This document shows positions 1 through 55,431 of a stretch of 60,000 bases of DNA, one piece after another. A program made the translations under genes and the position numbers. Positions within the stretch are counted from its first letter, which is position 1. Each line of letters begins with the position of its first letter. The notes beneath the pieces are model-generated. The model worked only from the letters and a program-made list of their open reading frames with translations. It was not told the DNA's origin and ran no database searches. The stretch comes from Glandiceps talaboti (taxonomy: Eukaryota > Hemichordata > Enteropneusta > Spengelidae), in the NCBI RefSeq assembly GCF_964340395.1, contig NC_135568.1, positions 8,363,780 to 8,423,779 on the forward strand, in the 5' to 3' direction.

Positions 1-462
1 CCTAACAGGAAGGCAATCCCACATGTTACAATATTTGGGTTTACCATACTTTTACCACACTTGTCTGTGTATAAACCTCCCCTCCTTCTTTTGACCATTT
101 TTTGTCTGCTTTTTAACAATTAAACAATTTGTTTACAATCCCCCCTCCCATGATGAGGTACTGTGATATGTTTGCAAGATGGTAAATCGTCCCAACCTAT
201 AATAGTCGTGTCATTTTTCATGCCTTTCTTTGTACTTACTGTAAATCTTGACATTTTCACTAAAGACTTATTTTTACTTGTTTTGCTGGAAATGAAAAAA
301 ATGAAAAAATAAGTAAGTGACTGAAATGCCTTCCTGTAAATGAACACAATGTACCAGTCTGGTAATTAGTCAAAATTAATTGAGAACTAGCTTAAGACTG
401 CAAAAATGTAAAATTTTCTAATGGCGAAAATATTTGTTTTCATTATGTGTAATGTGTAAATC

Positions 463-790
463 CATTCTCGTCCCATTTCAACTCGCCCTATTCAACTCGC
501 CCCAATTTCAGTGCATTGGATTTCTAGGATGATTGAACAATAAAAATCTGGTTTTCCTACCAAAACAAGGGAGGGATAAACCAAACTGAAAAGTCAGCAT
601 ATTGGATGTACGATGTTTTTTACATCTTATTATCTATTAGCGTAACATCTTTCATAACTAAAATACATGTATACATAAATGATATTGCAAAGATCTGCAA
701 ATTACTTTCTTACGTGAATTTGAACGAGTGGGGTGAGTTGAAAATGGGACGATTTGAAATTGGATGAGTTGATGGGACGAAGTGAATCGC
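463..790. mobile_element. Foldback (MITE-like) element in the EF-hand gene intron
   Basis: The left arm carries CGTCCCATTTCAACTCGCC near 469-488. The right arm carries its inverted partner (GAGTTGATGGGACGA near 767-781, plus a second arm near 731-752). Further CAACTCGCC repeats lie inside both arms. No coding capacity is seen. It resembles a non-autonomous inverted-repeat element. Confidence 0.55.
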
Positions 791-860
791 AATCGTTATT
801 TACAACCATGGCATTATCTGCACTTTTTGACAATTTTTTTTCCATTTATTATATCCCCAG

Positions 861-1031
861 ATCAAGAGTATCTTCACTAACATCGGTGTTCAAATGGATC
901 ACGAGACATTTCAGAAACTTTGGGAAATAGCAGTATCACGTAACGACAAGGGTCAAGTCAGTGTTGAAAGTTTCCGAAGTGTTTTGGATGATGTACAAGC
1001 ACAAAACCTAGCTGAAACAGCAGCTTCATAA
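861..1031 (+). CDS. Terminal coding exon of an EF-hand-like gene (partial)
   Basis: A polypyrimidine tract ending in CCCCAG precedes an open frame of 56 codons that stops at TAA (1029-1031). The peptide starts IKSIFTNIGVQM and contains ETFQKLWEIA and KGQVSVESFRSVLDD. This pattern (helix, D/N-K-G loop, VSVESFR helix) looks like a degenerate EF-hand at the C-terminus of a larger protein. An EFHB/CFAP21-type ciliary protein is possible, but I cannot confirm it. The upstream exons lie outside the window, and bases 1-860 read as intron. The exon enters in phase 0. Exon and strand are fairly secure; family assignment is weak. Confidence 0.6.
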   Translation: MKSIFTNIGVQMDHETFQKLWEIAVSRNDKGQVSVESFRSVLDDVQAQNLAETAAS

Positions 1032-1960
1032 AACTCATGTGCCATAAAAAACTACCAACCTCAGATCACCATGGATATGATAATAATAGACGTTACCATA
1101 GTAATGATGTAACCATGGACTAGTCCAGTGATTGGTTTTAAAAATGTGTTGCCTTATATTGTATTAAGAAATTTACCAAAGAGTTGTGACAGAATCAGTA
1201 TTGAATTTCGATTGGTTGGAACTGCTTACCACTTTCCTCCAGTAATTCTCCGTCCATATATTTGTGTGATACTAAACTACTATGCACTGCAGACAGTATT
1301 CCATGGAAATCTTTACAACGTTCTTCAAAACATTGGGAAAGTCACGGAAAGCATTCCTTGGTTATCTTTGAACTGTGCAAACTTCTTCCAAACATTGGAA
1401 ATAGCATAAACGATATTCCTTGATTTCAACTCTACAGACTTTCTTTGGGAATAACATAAACAGTATTCCTTGGTAATTTTTACAGCTTCCTTTGATCATT
1501 CCATTGGGACAGTATTCCTTGGCAATCTTTACAGCTTCCTTTGATCATTCCACTGGGACAGTATTCCTTGGCTATCTTTTCACCATACAACTTTCTTCTG
1601 GTGTTGCATATAGCATGAACAGTATTTTTTTAATTTTGACGCAACTTGATAACATTATTCAAATGAATGTTATCATATCAGCAGTATTTCTTACCTTTAC
1701 AAGCGTAATTTCACAAAGTTATCACAGGAGTGGGTTTGTTGAATCATATTTACCTATCAGCATTTATTTATTTGTGCTATGCAGTTTTTTTCAGAAACTT
1801 TGAAGCCACACTTGTATGAAGCTACACTTCAATGTCTAAACTTCAATTTCTGAAAACTCCCACCATTTTCCAATTATGCAATTTATCACAAGTTCCAAGT
1901 TCTTGATATATTTCATTTTTGAATAAAATGCAGTGTCTTATAACTTAATTACAGTGGTCC
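1032..1960 (+). other. Probable 3' UTR with imperfect ~58-bp repeats and poly(A) signal
   Basis: After the TAA at 1029-1031 there is no further credible coding frame. From about 1290 to 1580 an imperfect repeat built around CAGTATTCCTTGG and CTTTACAGCTTCC recurs about five times; the last two copies are nearly identical. The short open frames here are by-products of the repeat. AATAAA at 1922-1927 is the best candidate poly(A) signal for the upstream gene. Confidence 0.5.
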
Positions 1961-3784
1961 TATCACAACATATTCCAAATACATTTTGTCTCTCTATGAA
2001 TTTTTTGATCATGTTTGATCTTGTTTCACATTTACATATATTGTAGCAATGATTAACTTAGCAGTTTGTAGTACGGGCACTGAACAGCTCAGAGAGTCAC
2101 AATTTAGAATAATGTTAGTTATATAGGAATGTACTAAAATATAAATACAAGCAGGCCTACTTGACACTCCAAGATTGGAACAGTTTGTGGTAGTTCCTAC
2201 ACCAGTATTGTGAATTGTCTAAGTTAGTATTAAGCAGTATTACACGGTTGTGAATAACTATAAATCGCTATGTATTTAACTAAATAGTGGAATGTATCAG
2301 ATGTGTGCCACTAACGCACAGAATTTCTAGTGACGCACCAAAATTTGGTGTTTCCCTATCTCTTACTATGTGATAACTCACAAGAAATGCCAGTTTTTAT
2401 CATTTTGACTCACAACAACAAAATTTGGCTATGATTAGAAGGCACACTGAATGGTACATAGCACTGAATTCCTAAATAGCTGCTCACTTTACCAAAAAGT
2501 GCTTCATGAAATTGTACTGATTCAGTAATCAATGTATAAAAATACTAGTCAATATTTTCACTATGGGAAAAATTTGTCACATGTATAAAAAATATGCAGT
2601 GAAAAACACCCACATGAAGTCAGGAGTGGCATCAAACAGAATGAACATATCAATAATTTATTTGAGGGTATATACTCTTAGTCTTGTATGCCTTGGTGAA
2701 TCACTCATGGAGTGATGTCATACTATCATTTCTATTTGTAGTAGGACTACCAGCACACGCTACTAGACAACAAAAACTATATTACATTTGAATATACAAT
2801 GTGGTTTTAAACCTATGCAAATTTTACTAGTAAACTGTGTGCTAAGATGCAAAGTATTATGTTATGTTCTCAGTATTTATCACACATTGTATATTCTGAA
2901 ATTACACTTGTATGCCTTTGTTTCACTCAGAATAGGAACAATGTGTTTGTGGCTGACTTTAATATGTAGTCAGGAAGATAGAAGGAGTTTGGGTGCTCTT
3001 ATGACGGCCGTGGTGAACCCCTCACACAAGACTGATGTGGGTGGGATGGCAGGTCATATCTTACCGTCTAACTTATATATCAATAAATATGTGGATTTGT
3101 GATTTGTATATACATATTTTCTGAAAAAAATAGTCAATTTGAGACGTTTTACCACTTATGCCTTACTACCCACGCAGGGGATGTTATATGTAGTATTACT
3201 TCAAATGTTAGAGGTTACCAGACTTGATTCAATCAACCCCTTTAGATTCAAGTGTTTTTCTGCCAAAATTTAATAAATAACAGAAACAATTTCCTGGTTG
3301 GTATTTGGTAATGTTTTACTTTTTTTTTTGAAAGCTCTCAGGGCTCGTCTCTGTAATAAAATGACGTTGGAAGATTTCTGATTTGAAGAATTTTCACATT
3401 TTTGGCTGAAATGCCTGATACTCAAGGGGTTAATGATCATACATACTTTTAATTAACGTGTTGATTTTTAGAAACCACACTGATAGTCATGAACTTGTAC
3501 TTGTTTTTAGTCATTTCATAGATGTTTTATTTGTTGCTTATGACATATTTTACAATAAAATTGGACATATCAACTTGTACAAACTTGTCTTGTTTACATA
3601 TATTTACTTCCTGGTTATATATCACTGTTTGTATATATGACACATCACTTGTTATATACATCACACACAATAAGATAAACGTGACACTTCAAATGTTATG
3701 ATACAAATAGGCCACATATTACCACCCCCCCACCTCCCTTCATCCCACCCAGTACATTATCAATGTACTTTGTGCAGCAAGTGA
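1961..3784. other. Intergenic, no gene recognised
   Basis: AT-rich sequence with many stops in all frames. No splice-bounded conserved peptide, RNA gene or clear repeat array was seen. The small open frames (for example near 2788-3102) show no recognisable protein character. Confidence 0.5.
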
Positions 3785-4212
3785 CATTAACTATCATTTG
3801 CATGATTATACAGGAAGTGACAGTACCAAATCACTTTTTGCATAATTATACAGGAAGTGACATTTACAATATACTTTTTGCATTATACAGGAAGTGACAC
3901 TAATTGTACTATTTGCATGATTATACAGGAAGTGACATTACCAATGTACTTTTTGCATAATAATACAGGAAGTGACATTACCAATGTACTTTTTGCATAA
4001 TTATACAGGAAGTGACATTACCAATGTACTTTTTGCATTATACAGGAAGTGAAACTAAGTGTACTATTTGCATGATTATACAAGAAGTGACATTACCAAT
4101 GTACTTTTTGCATAATTATACAGGAAGTGACATTACCAATGTACTTTTTGCATAATTATACAGGAAGTGAAACTAAGTGTACTATTTGCATGATTATACA
4201 AGAAGCGACATC
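3785..4212. repeat. ~39-bp minisatellite, about 11 copies
   Basis: Tandem units carry ATTATACAGGAAGTGACA followed by an ACCAATGTACTTTTTGCATA-type spacer. Two unit types alternate: a full one with CATAATTATACAGG and a shorter one with CATTATACAGG. Copies near 3930-4150 are almost identical, which suggests recent homogenisation. Confidence 0.9.
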
Positions 4213-4584
4213 ATGGAAGTGTCCTCATTGTATTTGACAACAAAGGTTTTGACCTCTCAAACATTGAATATAACAAGAGAAACATGATAAATGTTGATAA
4301 CTATGTCTAGAATGAGGTAAATGCTGGAAATTACAGTCAAGAACATGATATTGGTTGACATTACAGTCTTGTTTTTTTTCAGTCAAAAATGGTATTATGC
4401 AAAAAATTCATTGCTGCGAGTTGAGTCACTATTACAATACCTTGAATAGAGATTTATTTCAGGTCAAGTCTTTAGATTTGAATTGATTGGTTGAATACTT
4501 ACTATTTCTATATCATGATAACAAATGTTCAAATACATCAGACCACGTACTGCAAATTAGTAAACCTTACAAAGCCACAACACC

Positions 4585-5022
4585 CCTGTAGTTCAGTGTA
4601 CAGTCTTGTAGTTCAGTGTACAGTCCTGTAGTTTAGTGAACAATCTTGTAGTTTAGTGTACAGTCCTGTAGTTTAGTGAACAGTCCTGTAATTCAGTGAA
4701 GTCCTGTAGTTCAGTGTACAGTCCTGTAGATCACTGAACAGTCCTGTATTATTAGTGTATATCACTAAACAGTCCTGTAGTTCAGTGAACAATCCTGTAG
4801 TTTAGTGAACAGTCCTGTAGTTAAGTGTACAGTCCTGTAGTTAAGTGTACAGTCCTGTAGTTAAGTGTACAGTCCTGTAGTTCAGTGAAGTCCTGTAGTT
4901 TAGCAAACAGTCCTATAGTTCAGTGTACAGTCCTGTAGTTTAGTAAATAGTCCTGTATTTAGTGATCAGTCCTGTAGTTCAGTGTACAGTCATGTAGTTA
5001 GTGACCAGTCCTGTGGTTCTGT
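4585..5022. repeat. ~20-bp minisatellite (GTCCTGTAGTTCAGTGTACA), about 20 copies
   Basis: CCTGTAGTT followed by CAGTG/TAGTG/AAGTG and TACA/AACA recurs throughout the interval. Some units lose a few bases. Confidence 0.92.
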
Positions 5023-7255
5023 TATATGCCTGAATTGATCTGTACCATCAGTATGGTACATGTTCCCTGATAAATGAAAGGGGTACATAGACCTCTACTA
5101 ATTTGTTAGTTGGTGAAATATTGCAGTCCAGTGTGGTACTGGGGACACAACCTTGCAAGACTTCATAGGATAGAATGTAACACTTTGCTAACTACCTTCA
5201 TGTGCATGTACATGGAAAAGACAACAATGTAGAGTATGTTATTGTCATGTGACTTGATGTAAGTTAAAAATTCATTCCTGGTTTGGCTTATACAAGGGTA
5301 CATAAATATACTCAGTTTCTAGGCAATATATTAACATTACATAAAGAACTTGAGATAAAATGTCGTCAGTCAATAAATTTATAAATAGCTGATGTTTCAG
5401 GGTATAACCGTTCTATGAGCTAAAACCTAACAGTACTGAAAGTATAGGAAATGTATGATGATATAAGTAGAGTGGAATAAATGGACTAGAGTGATGAGCA
5501 CTTCAGATCTGTAAAACTTTCCATGCAGATTGTAGTTGTTGCATATTAACATAGGATATTGTGCATGTCAGCATAGGACTGTGACTGCTGGACACAGTAC
5601 ACACATATTGGCACAGTAGCCTTTGTATTTGTACTACAGGGTATTTGAAATGATATTACTGCTGAAAGCCAGCTTTCAGCCACCTAAGTTTGACACAAAC
5701 TAAAACTATTTTTGTTCAATGTGGTAATTACACAAGTGGGAGATAATTTTCCTTTATCTTGTGGACATAATCACCCTGTAATGAAAATCATAAAAACATT
5801 GGAAGGTCTCTAAAATGTATATTGGAAGATCATGAAAATCTAAAAAAAAATAAACGCTGGGAGAAAGACTCGCTATCAGAAATGCCACTCTACTGTGAGT
5901 ACAATAATTACACCTTCTTACATCAACATGTTGCAACTATAGTTTTTGCTGCGTTTATCTTAGCACGCTGAAAGTTTGTTTTCCTATAAACCAGCTAACC
6001 TTTACACATAGGTTGGTGCTGTACACATTCAAGTATTAATACTACAGTGCACATGTAGTCTAGTATGTGTTTTGTTTGAAAACATGAAGTCTTACAAGCA
6101 ACAGAACATGTTTTTTGTTAAACTATTGTATCCCTTAAAAAAGAGGTGTACAGTGTAAGGAACTGAATGAATTGAATTGAGCGCTTGTTTTCCAAATGAA
6201 CAAACTGAATCTAAGTTAAACAAATATTGTAGGGTAGTTCAAATAAAACTGAAAGATTCATCAGTTGGTGACAGCTTCATTTACAGATTGTGGTTTAAAT
6301 ACAGGAGTGCAAACAATGATGAATTTTTCAGTCGGAGATCACATGTGGTCAATTCATTGTGTGGATACACTTTCTCAGCCTGAAAGATCCAGGCAATATT
6401 TCTGCTTATATTATGAGCTCACTCAAACTTTCCGGTATATTGTGTGATTGGTAGCAACAAGATTTTGGTGGTGAAAGGAATTAGCACAAATGTGATCCAG
6501 ATGTTGGGCACCAAGTGATAAGTGGACCAATGGCTGGACCTTTCAGACAACACTTTTTCTATGATCAATGGGTAACAAAACACCGATAACATTGGAAGTT
6601 TTATTCAAAGAGCTGCATAACTGAGTATAAAATTTAGGTATAATAAAGTGGTTTCAATTTTTGGAGCATTTATTTGACTTTGAAAAACACACTGCTTCTA
6701 GTGACCTGTCCTTTCATTTTGGTATATTTTTTTATTTGAATATGCAACCTCATTTGTAATTTGCAATTAACCCCAAAGAGGAGGGTGGGGGTGGGTGGTT
6801 ACATGTGTACCCTGGAGGATTCAAAATGCAAGGCTTTAGTGCAAATATTATGTTATAGAGATGCCAAGACATGGGATCAAAAGTCTTCAAGTACATGCTT
6901 CAAATTGCTTCAGAGTGACAAATACGACCAAGGGGTGTTTCAAGACTATATTTAAATATTTTTATCATTATTAGTTTTGTTCATTTATTTATTTTCCATC
7001 AGTGTCTGTAAATCATACTGATGATACTGTAATGTATAAATAATATACAAAATAAACCACCAGAATTTGTGCCATGTAAAAACCTGTAATTGTCTTGTGC
7101 AAATATAGTAGCATATAACATCTTAGAGGATTTCCCCATACTATCTGTGAACATACTTTGCAATACATGTGTTAGTATTAGTTATTCACATATTTATTTT
7201 CTATTATACTGTCTCTAAATCACAATAACAACATGACCTATATAAATAATCATTT

Positions 7256-7256
<1 letters not shown>
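5023..7256. other. Intergenic, no gene recognised
   Basis: Short open frames such as 6177-6383 and 6761-6955 have no recognisable domain and no conserved splice context. No structural RNA or array was found by eye. Confidence 0.45.

Positions 7257-7286
<30 letters not shown>
7257..7286. repeat. Poly-C tract (~30 nt)
   Basis: An uninterrupted run of C. Comparable tracts occur near 28409-28427, 37218-37234 and 57481-57494. Their length is probably unstable and assembly-dependent. Confidence 0.95.
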
Positions 7287-7287
<1 letters not shown>

Positions 7288-7352
7288 ATAACTGTGCCAC
7301 ATAAGAAACCTGTGACTTGTGTATATGCAGCAGACAAGTATGCATGTACACG

Positions 7353-7598
7353 CGCTTAAATTCCAGGGTTTCAATCCCAGGTTCTCACTTTAGTGTTATC
7401 TTATCAGTGGAGCTTAAAGGCCAGGGTTTCAATCCCAGGTTCTCGTTTTAGTGTTATCGGTATCTTATCAGTGGAGCTTAAAGGCCAGGGTTTCAATCCC
7501 AGGTTCTCTCATTAGTGTTTTATCTTATCAGTGGTGCTTAAAGGCCAGGGTTTCAATCCCAGGTTCTCTCATTAGTGTGTTATCATATCAGTGGAGCT
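7353..7598. repeat. ~66-bp tandem repeat, four copies
   Basis: The unit contains GGGTTTCAATCCCAGGTTCTC and TATCAGTGGAGCTTAAAGG. The phrase TCAATCCCAGGT recurs near 23394, and a reverse-complement relative lies near 30830-30935, so the unit derives from a dispersed repeat family. Confidence 0.88.
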
Positions 7599-7599
7599 A

Positions 7600-7815
7600 T
7601 GAGGATTACATAGGAGTATTTTTTTGTTCTGGGCCAACTTTTTGGTCAGACAACTGTTTTTCACACCTAATGTTTAATCCTTTTTCAAAGTGGGTCTTTA
7701 AAGTCCCAGTTCAGATTAAGATTAAAATGTATGTGAAAAACTATTATCTGGCACAGCTATCGAAAAAGTTGGTCCAAAACAAAAGAATAGTCTCGCATAA
7801 TCCTTATTAAGATCA
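7600..7815. mobile_element. Foldback element next to the 66-bp array
   Basis: The left arm (GAGGATTACATAGGAGTA, TTGTTCTGGGCCAACTTTTT) is inverted in the right arm (AAAAAGTTGGTCCAAAACAA, CGCATAATCCTTATT near 7758-7808). Related segments occur near 23440-23470 (same strand) and 30838-30900 (opposite strand), supporting a dispersed family. Confidence 0.6.
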
Positions 7816-8200
7816 CTCTAATGTGACAACCCAGGACTGAAACACAGCCCTTTAACACCCTAATGGCTATAAAATGGCCATCTAGAATACTCTAAATCTA
7901 CACAGCTCCAATCTGTTTTGCAGGCTGCCGATACAATATGCACTGTAAATAAATTCTCCAAACTTTCAGGAAATAGTCACATATTATATCTTCAAGACAT
8001 CACATTCCATGTAGTAAATTTCTTTACTTTGAGGTAAAAATCACAATTCGTTCCACTGATTACATCACTGGAGTACAATGTTCTGGTATATACAGGTAGA
8101 GTAGATTCTTCTCGGCTATGTACATGATACAGTACTTAGAATTCTACAGACTTTCGCAGTCTTCCTCGTCTGTATACTATCCATATAACTTTCCTTGAAA

Positions 8201-53331
<45,131 letters not shown>

Positions 53332-53684
53332 ATTTTAAATAAAATCGACAATGGTGACTGAAATGACTAGTTGCTAGCAATTATAATCCATTGTGCGAAG
53401 AACATACAAATTCCATTGTAATCTGTTGGAAAGAAATGATAAATTAAATGTTACATATCTACTGTACATTCTGATTACCATCTTTTAAAAGTATGTCTTC
53501 TATTTTGTGACTTATCAAAACTACAAACCTAATCTTTATGACACATCTGCAGTAAGTCTTGTAGTAAGACCTCAGCTTGGAAGGTCGGTAAAAGGCGAAG
53601 TGTGACACTGACAGTACCTCTGTTTACAGTCACACAGTGTGGAGTGTATGTTCATAATCCCTACCAGCCCTCAGATTAGTCTTG

Positions 53685-53805
53685 CTGCTAGACCCCTCAG
53701 GTTATTCTGCTCACTGTGAAGGTGACTGAAGGTTGCTAGTGAGGGCGATAGCCACCCTTATATCTATCATAAGAAAGCCTGAGGTCTAGCAGCTAGACTA
53801 CCCTT
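53685..53805. mobile_element. Foldback element upstream of PIKFYVE exon 1
   Basis: TAGTCTTGCTGCTAGACC and CCTCAGG on the left pair with CCTGAGGTCTAGCAGCTAGA on the right (about 53778-53797). Confidence 0.7.
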
Positions 53806-54084
53806 GGACAAGTGGCCCTTGGCTGCTTCTAAAAGGAAGCCAAATTGTCAAACAGCTAGATGCGGCATTTACGGTATATTCCGTTCAATCTCTCATATCT
53901 TCAAATCTCATAGGATAAGACAGTTTGAACAGAATTTATCATATACACTGTAAATGGACTACAGTTAAATCAAAAGATATTTGTTGTGTACAACTATGGA
54001 GGTAGGAATAGAAGTACACCACTTCTTCTCACTCATTAAAAATGTACAGTATACATATGGTGAAATTAGCTTGTGACATAGTCA

Positions 54085-54352
54085 TAGTTTGATTGTAAAT
54101 AGTCCTGTTTGCATACAGAGGAATTCGGGACTCGATTCTGACAATTGTCCCTCCCCCTCCAGTCAAGTCAGTAATACAGACTCGTGCACCGTCATGTAAG
54201 CAGGACTAGATTGTAAATAAAGCCAGATCCCACACACTAAAGATGTGTAGGTAGTTAAACGTAGTCCTGCTTGCACAGACAACTGTCATTTCTGCCTGCT
54301 TCCAATGTCCGCTGTCTGTGTCTGCCTGCGTCAACTTAGTGTGTTAGGACTA
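54085..54352. mobile_element. Inverted-repeat segments between PIKFYVE and NUB1
   Basis: AATAGTCCTGTTTGCATAC pairs with GTAAGCAGGACTA (54197-54209). Separately, CACACACTAAAG near 54231 pairs with CTTAGTGTGTTAGG near 54335. Both look like small foldback elements. Confidence 0.5.
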
Positions 54353-54814
54353 TGAAATATTCCACAGTTATAATATGACAGCATATAACATTTACGATTT
54401 AGGAACAAGTCATTTAGATCGTCAAAAATCAAAGCAAAAATCTGCAAATCATACACAGTCACCGTGGCAAGTATTCCAAACTTCACCCTACCACAAATAG
54501 TCCATAATATGTAAGTTTTCACTTCACCACATATTATAAACATTGAGAATGTCCAGGTACTACACGCGTTCCAATGAGTCATTTGTGACAGCATGCAGCA
54601 GTGCTAGTACTAGTACGTGTGCTACATGGGTGCACTTGATTCTGCAGAGATTCATTCTCTGGATTCGGGTTTGTTTACCATGTCCAAGACGTAGCGTTGA
54701 CTGTATTTTGTTCCGAATATACCTGCATATCGTCGCATTGGTAAACAACAGCTCCTTTGTTCTAACTTTTTTTTCGCACCTTTAAATCGTGTGAATTTGC
54801 ACAATGTACACTTA

Positions 54815-55431
54815 CATGTATATTACAATGAGCTCATTGTTACTTCCGCTCTTCGAAGTGGGCTGCCATATTCCGTCAAGTGACTAACCTCGTTCTAAAC
54901 ACTTTAAGAATCGACAACAGAAAACACCAACTAAAATGGTTAAATGAATATTTAGGGGTATTTTGTAACATTAACATGTTATTAATAATATATTTAGTAG
55001 TTTTAATCTTAATCTTACTGATACTTTAGGTAAAATAAAGGTACATAAAATTACCTTTGACTGAGGCTAGCAGAAACCTCTGACCTAGAGTTGACATTAG
55101 GTCGCTCGTGATGTTTGTTTCTAGCTGACTGCATTTTTTTCCTGCAATTCAACCTTTGCGCATGAAAACTGAACAGGTAGTACTTATAAATAATCCTGAA
55201 GACAGTTATTTCAACGACTATATGTATACAGGTCGTTGACACACGTTAGATGTTTATTTGCGAGGCGATCTGAAGAAATTCGTCTGCAATATATTACGAC
55301 AGTCGACACCGCATTTGTTTTGATTTTGGCAAGTCATCACCGCCGCCATCTAGGTAACTGACTCACCGATAATTTTAAACCCAGTGGTGTAAGATAATTC
55401 GAGATTTGTTCAGCGTGCTAGTCAGACGAAA
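54815..55431. promoter_or_regulatory. Divergent promoter region for PIKFYVE (-) and NUB1 (+)
   Basis: The two genes are head to head. On the minus strand CGGAAGT (54842-54848 region, ETS-like) and a GGCAGCC/ATATGGC YY1-like motif (54862-54872) lie just before CAT then GTAAGT (54809-54817). That is a plausible non-coding PIKFYVE exon 1 that could join the TTTCAG acceptor near 53358. On the + strand GCCGCCATCT (55343-55352) is a YY1-like motif about 80 nt before the NUB1 ATG. CpG density is higher here than nearby. No transcript data were used, so this is inference. Confidence 0.4.
55055..55134 (-). other. Candidate alternative first exon or uORF exon
   Basis: An open frame containing MQSARNKHHERPNVN ends at CAAAG then GTAATT, a good donor. 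If joined to the PIKFYVE 5' acceptor near 53358, the frame meets TAA before the PIKFYVE ATG, so it would act as an upstream ORF. It has no recognisable homology. Confidence 0.25.

Noticed and set aside
1128-1803. Two open frames of about 100 codons downstream of the EF-hand exon
   Set aside because: They overlap imperfect 3' UTR repeats, lack homology and have no convincing start context.
6177-6955. Short + strand open frames as small genes
   Set aside because: No recognisable family, no splice-linked partners and composition like the surrounding intergenic DNA.
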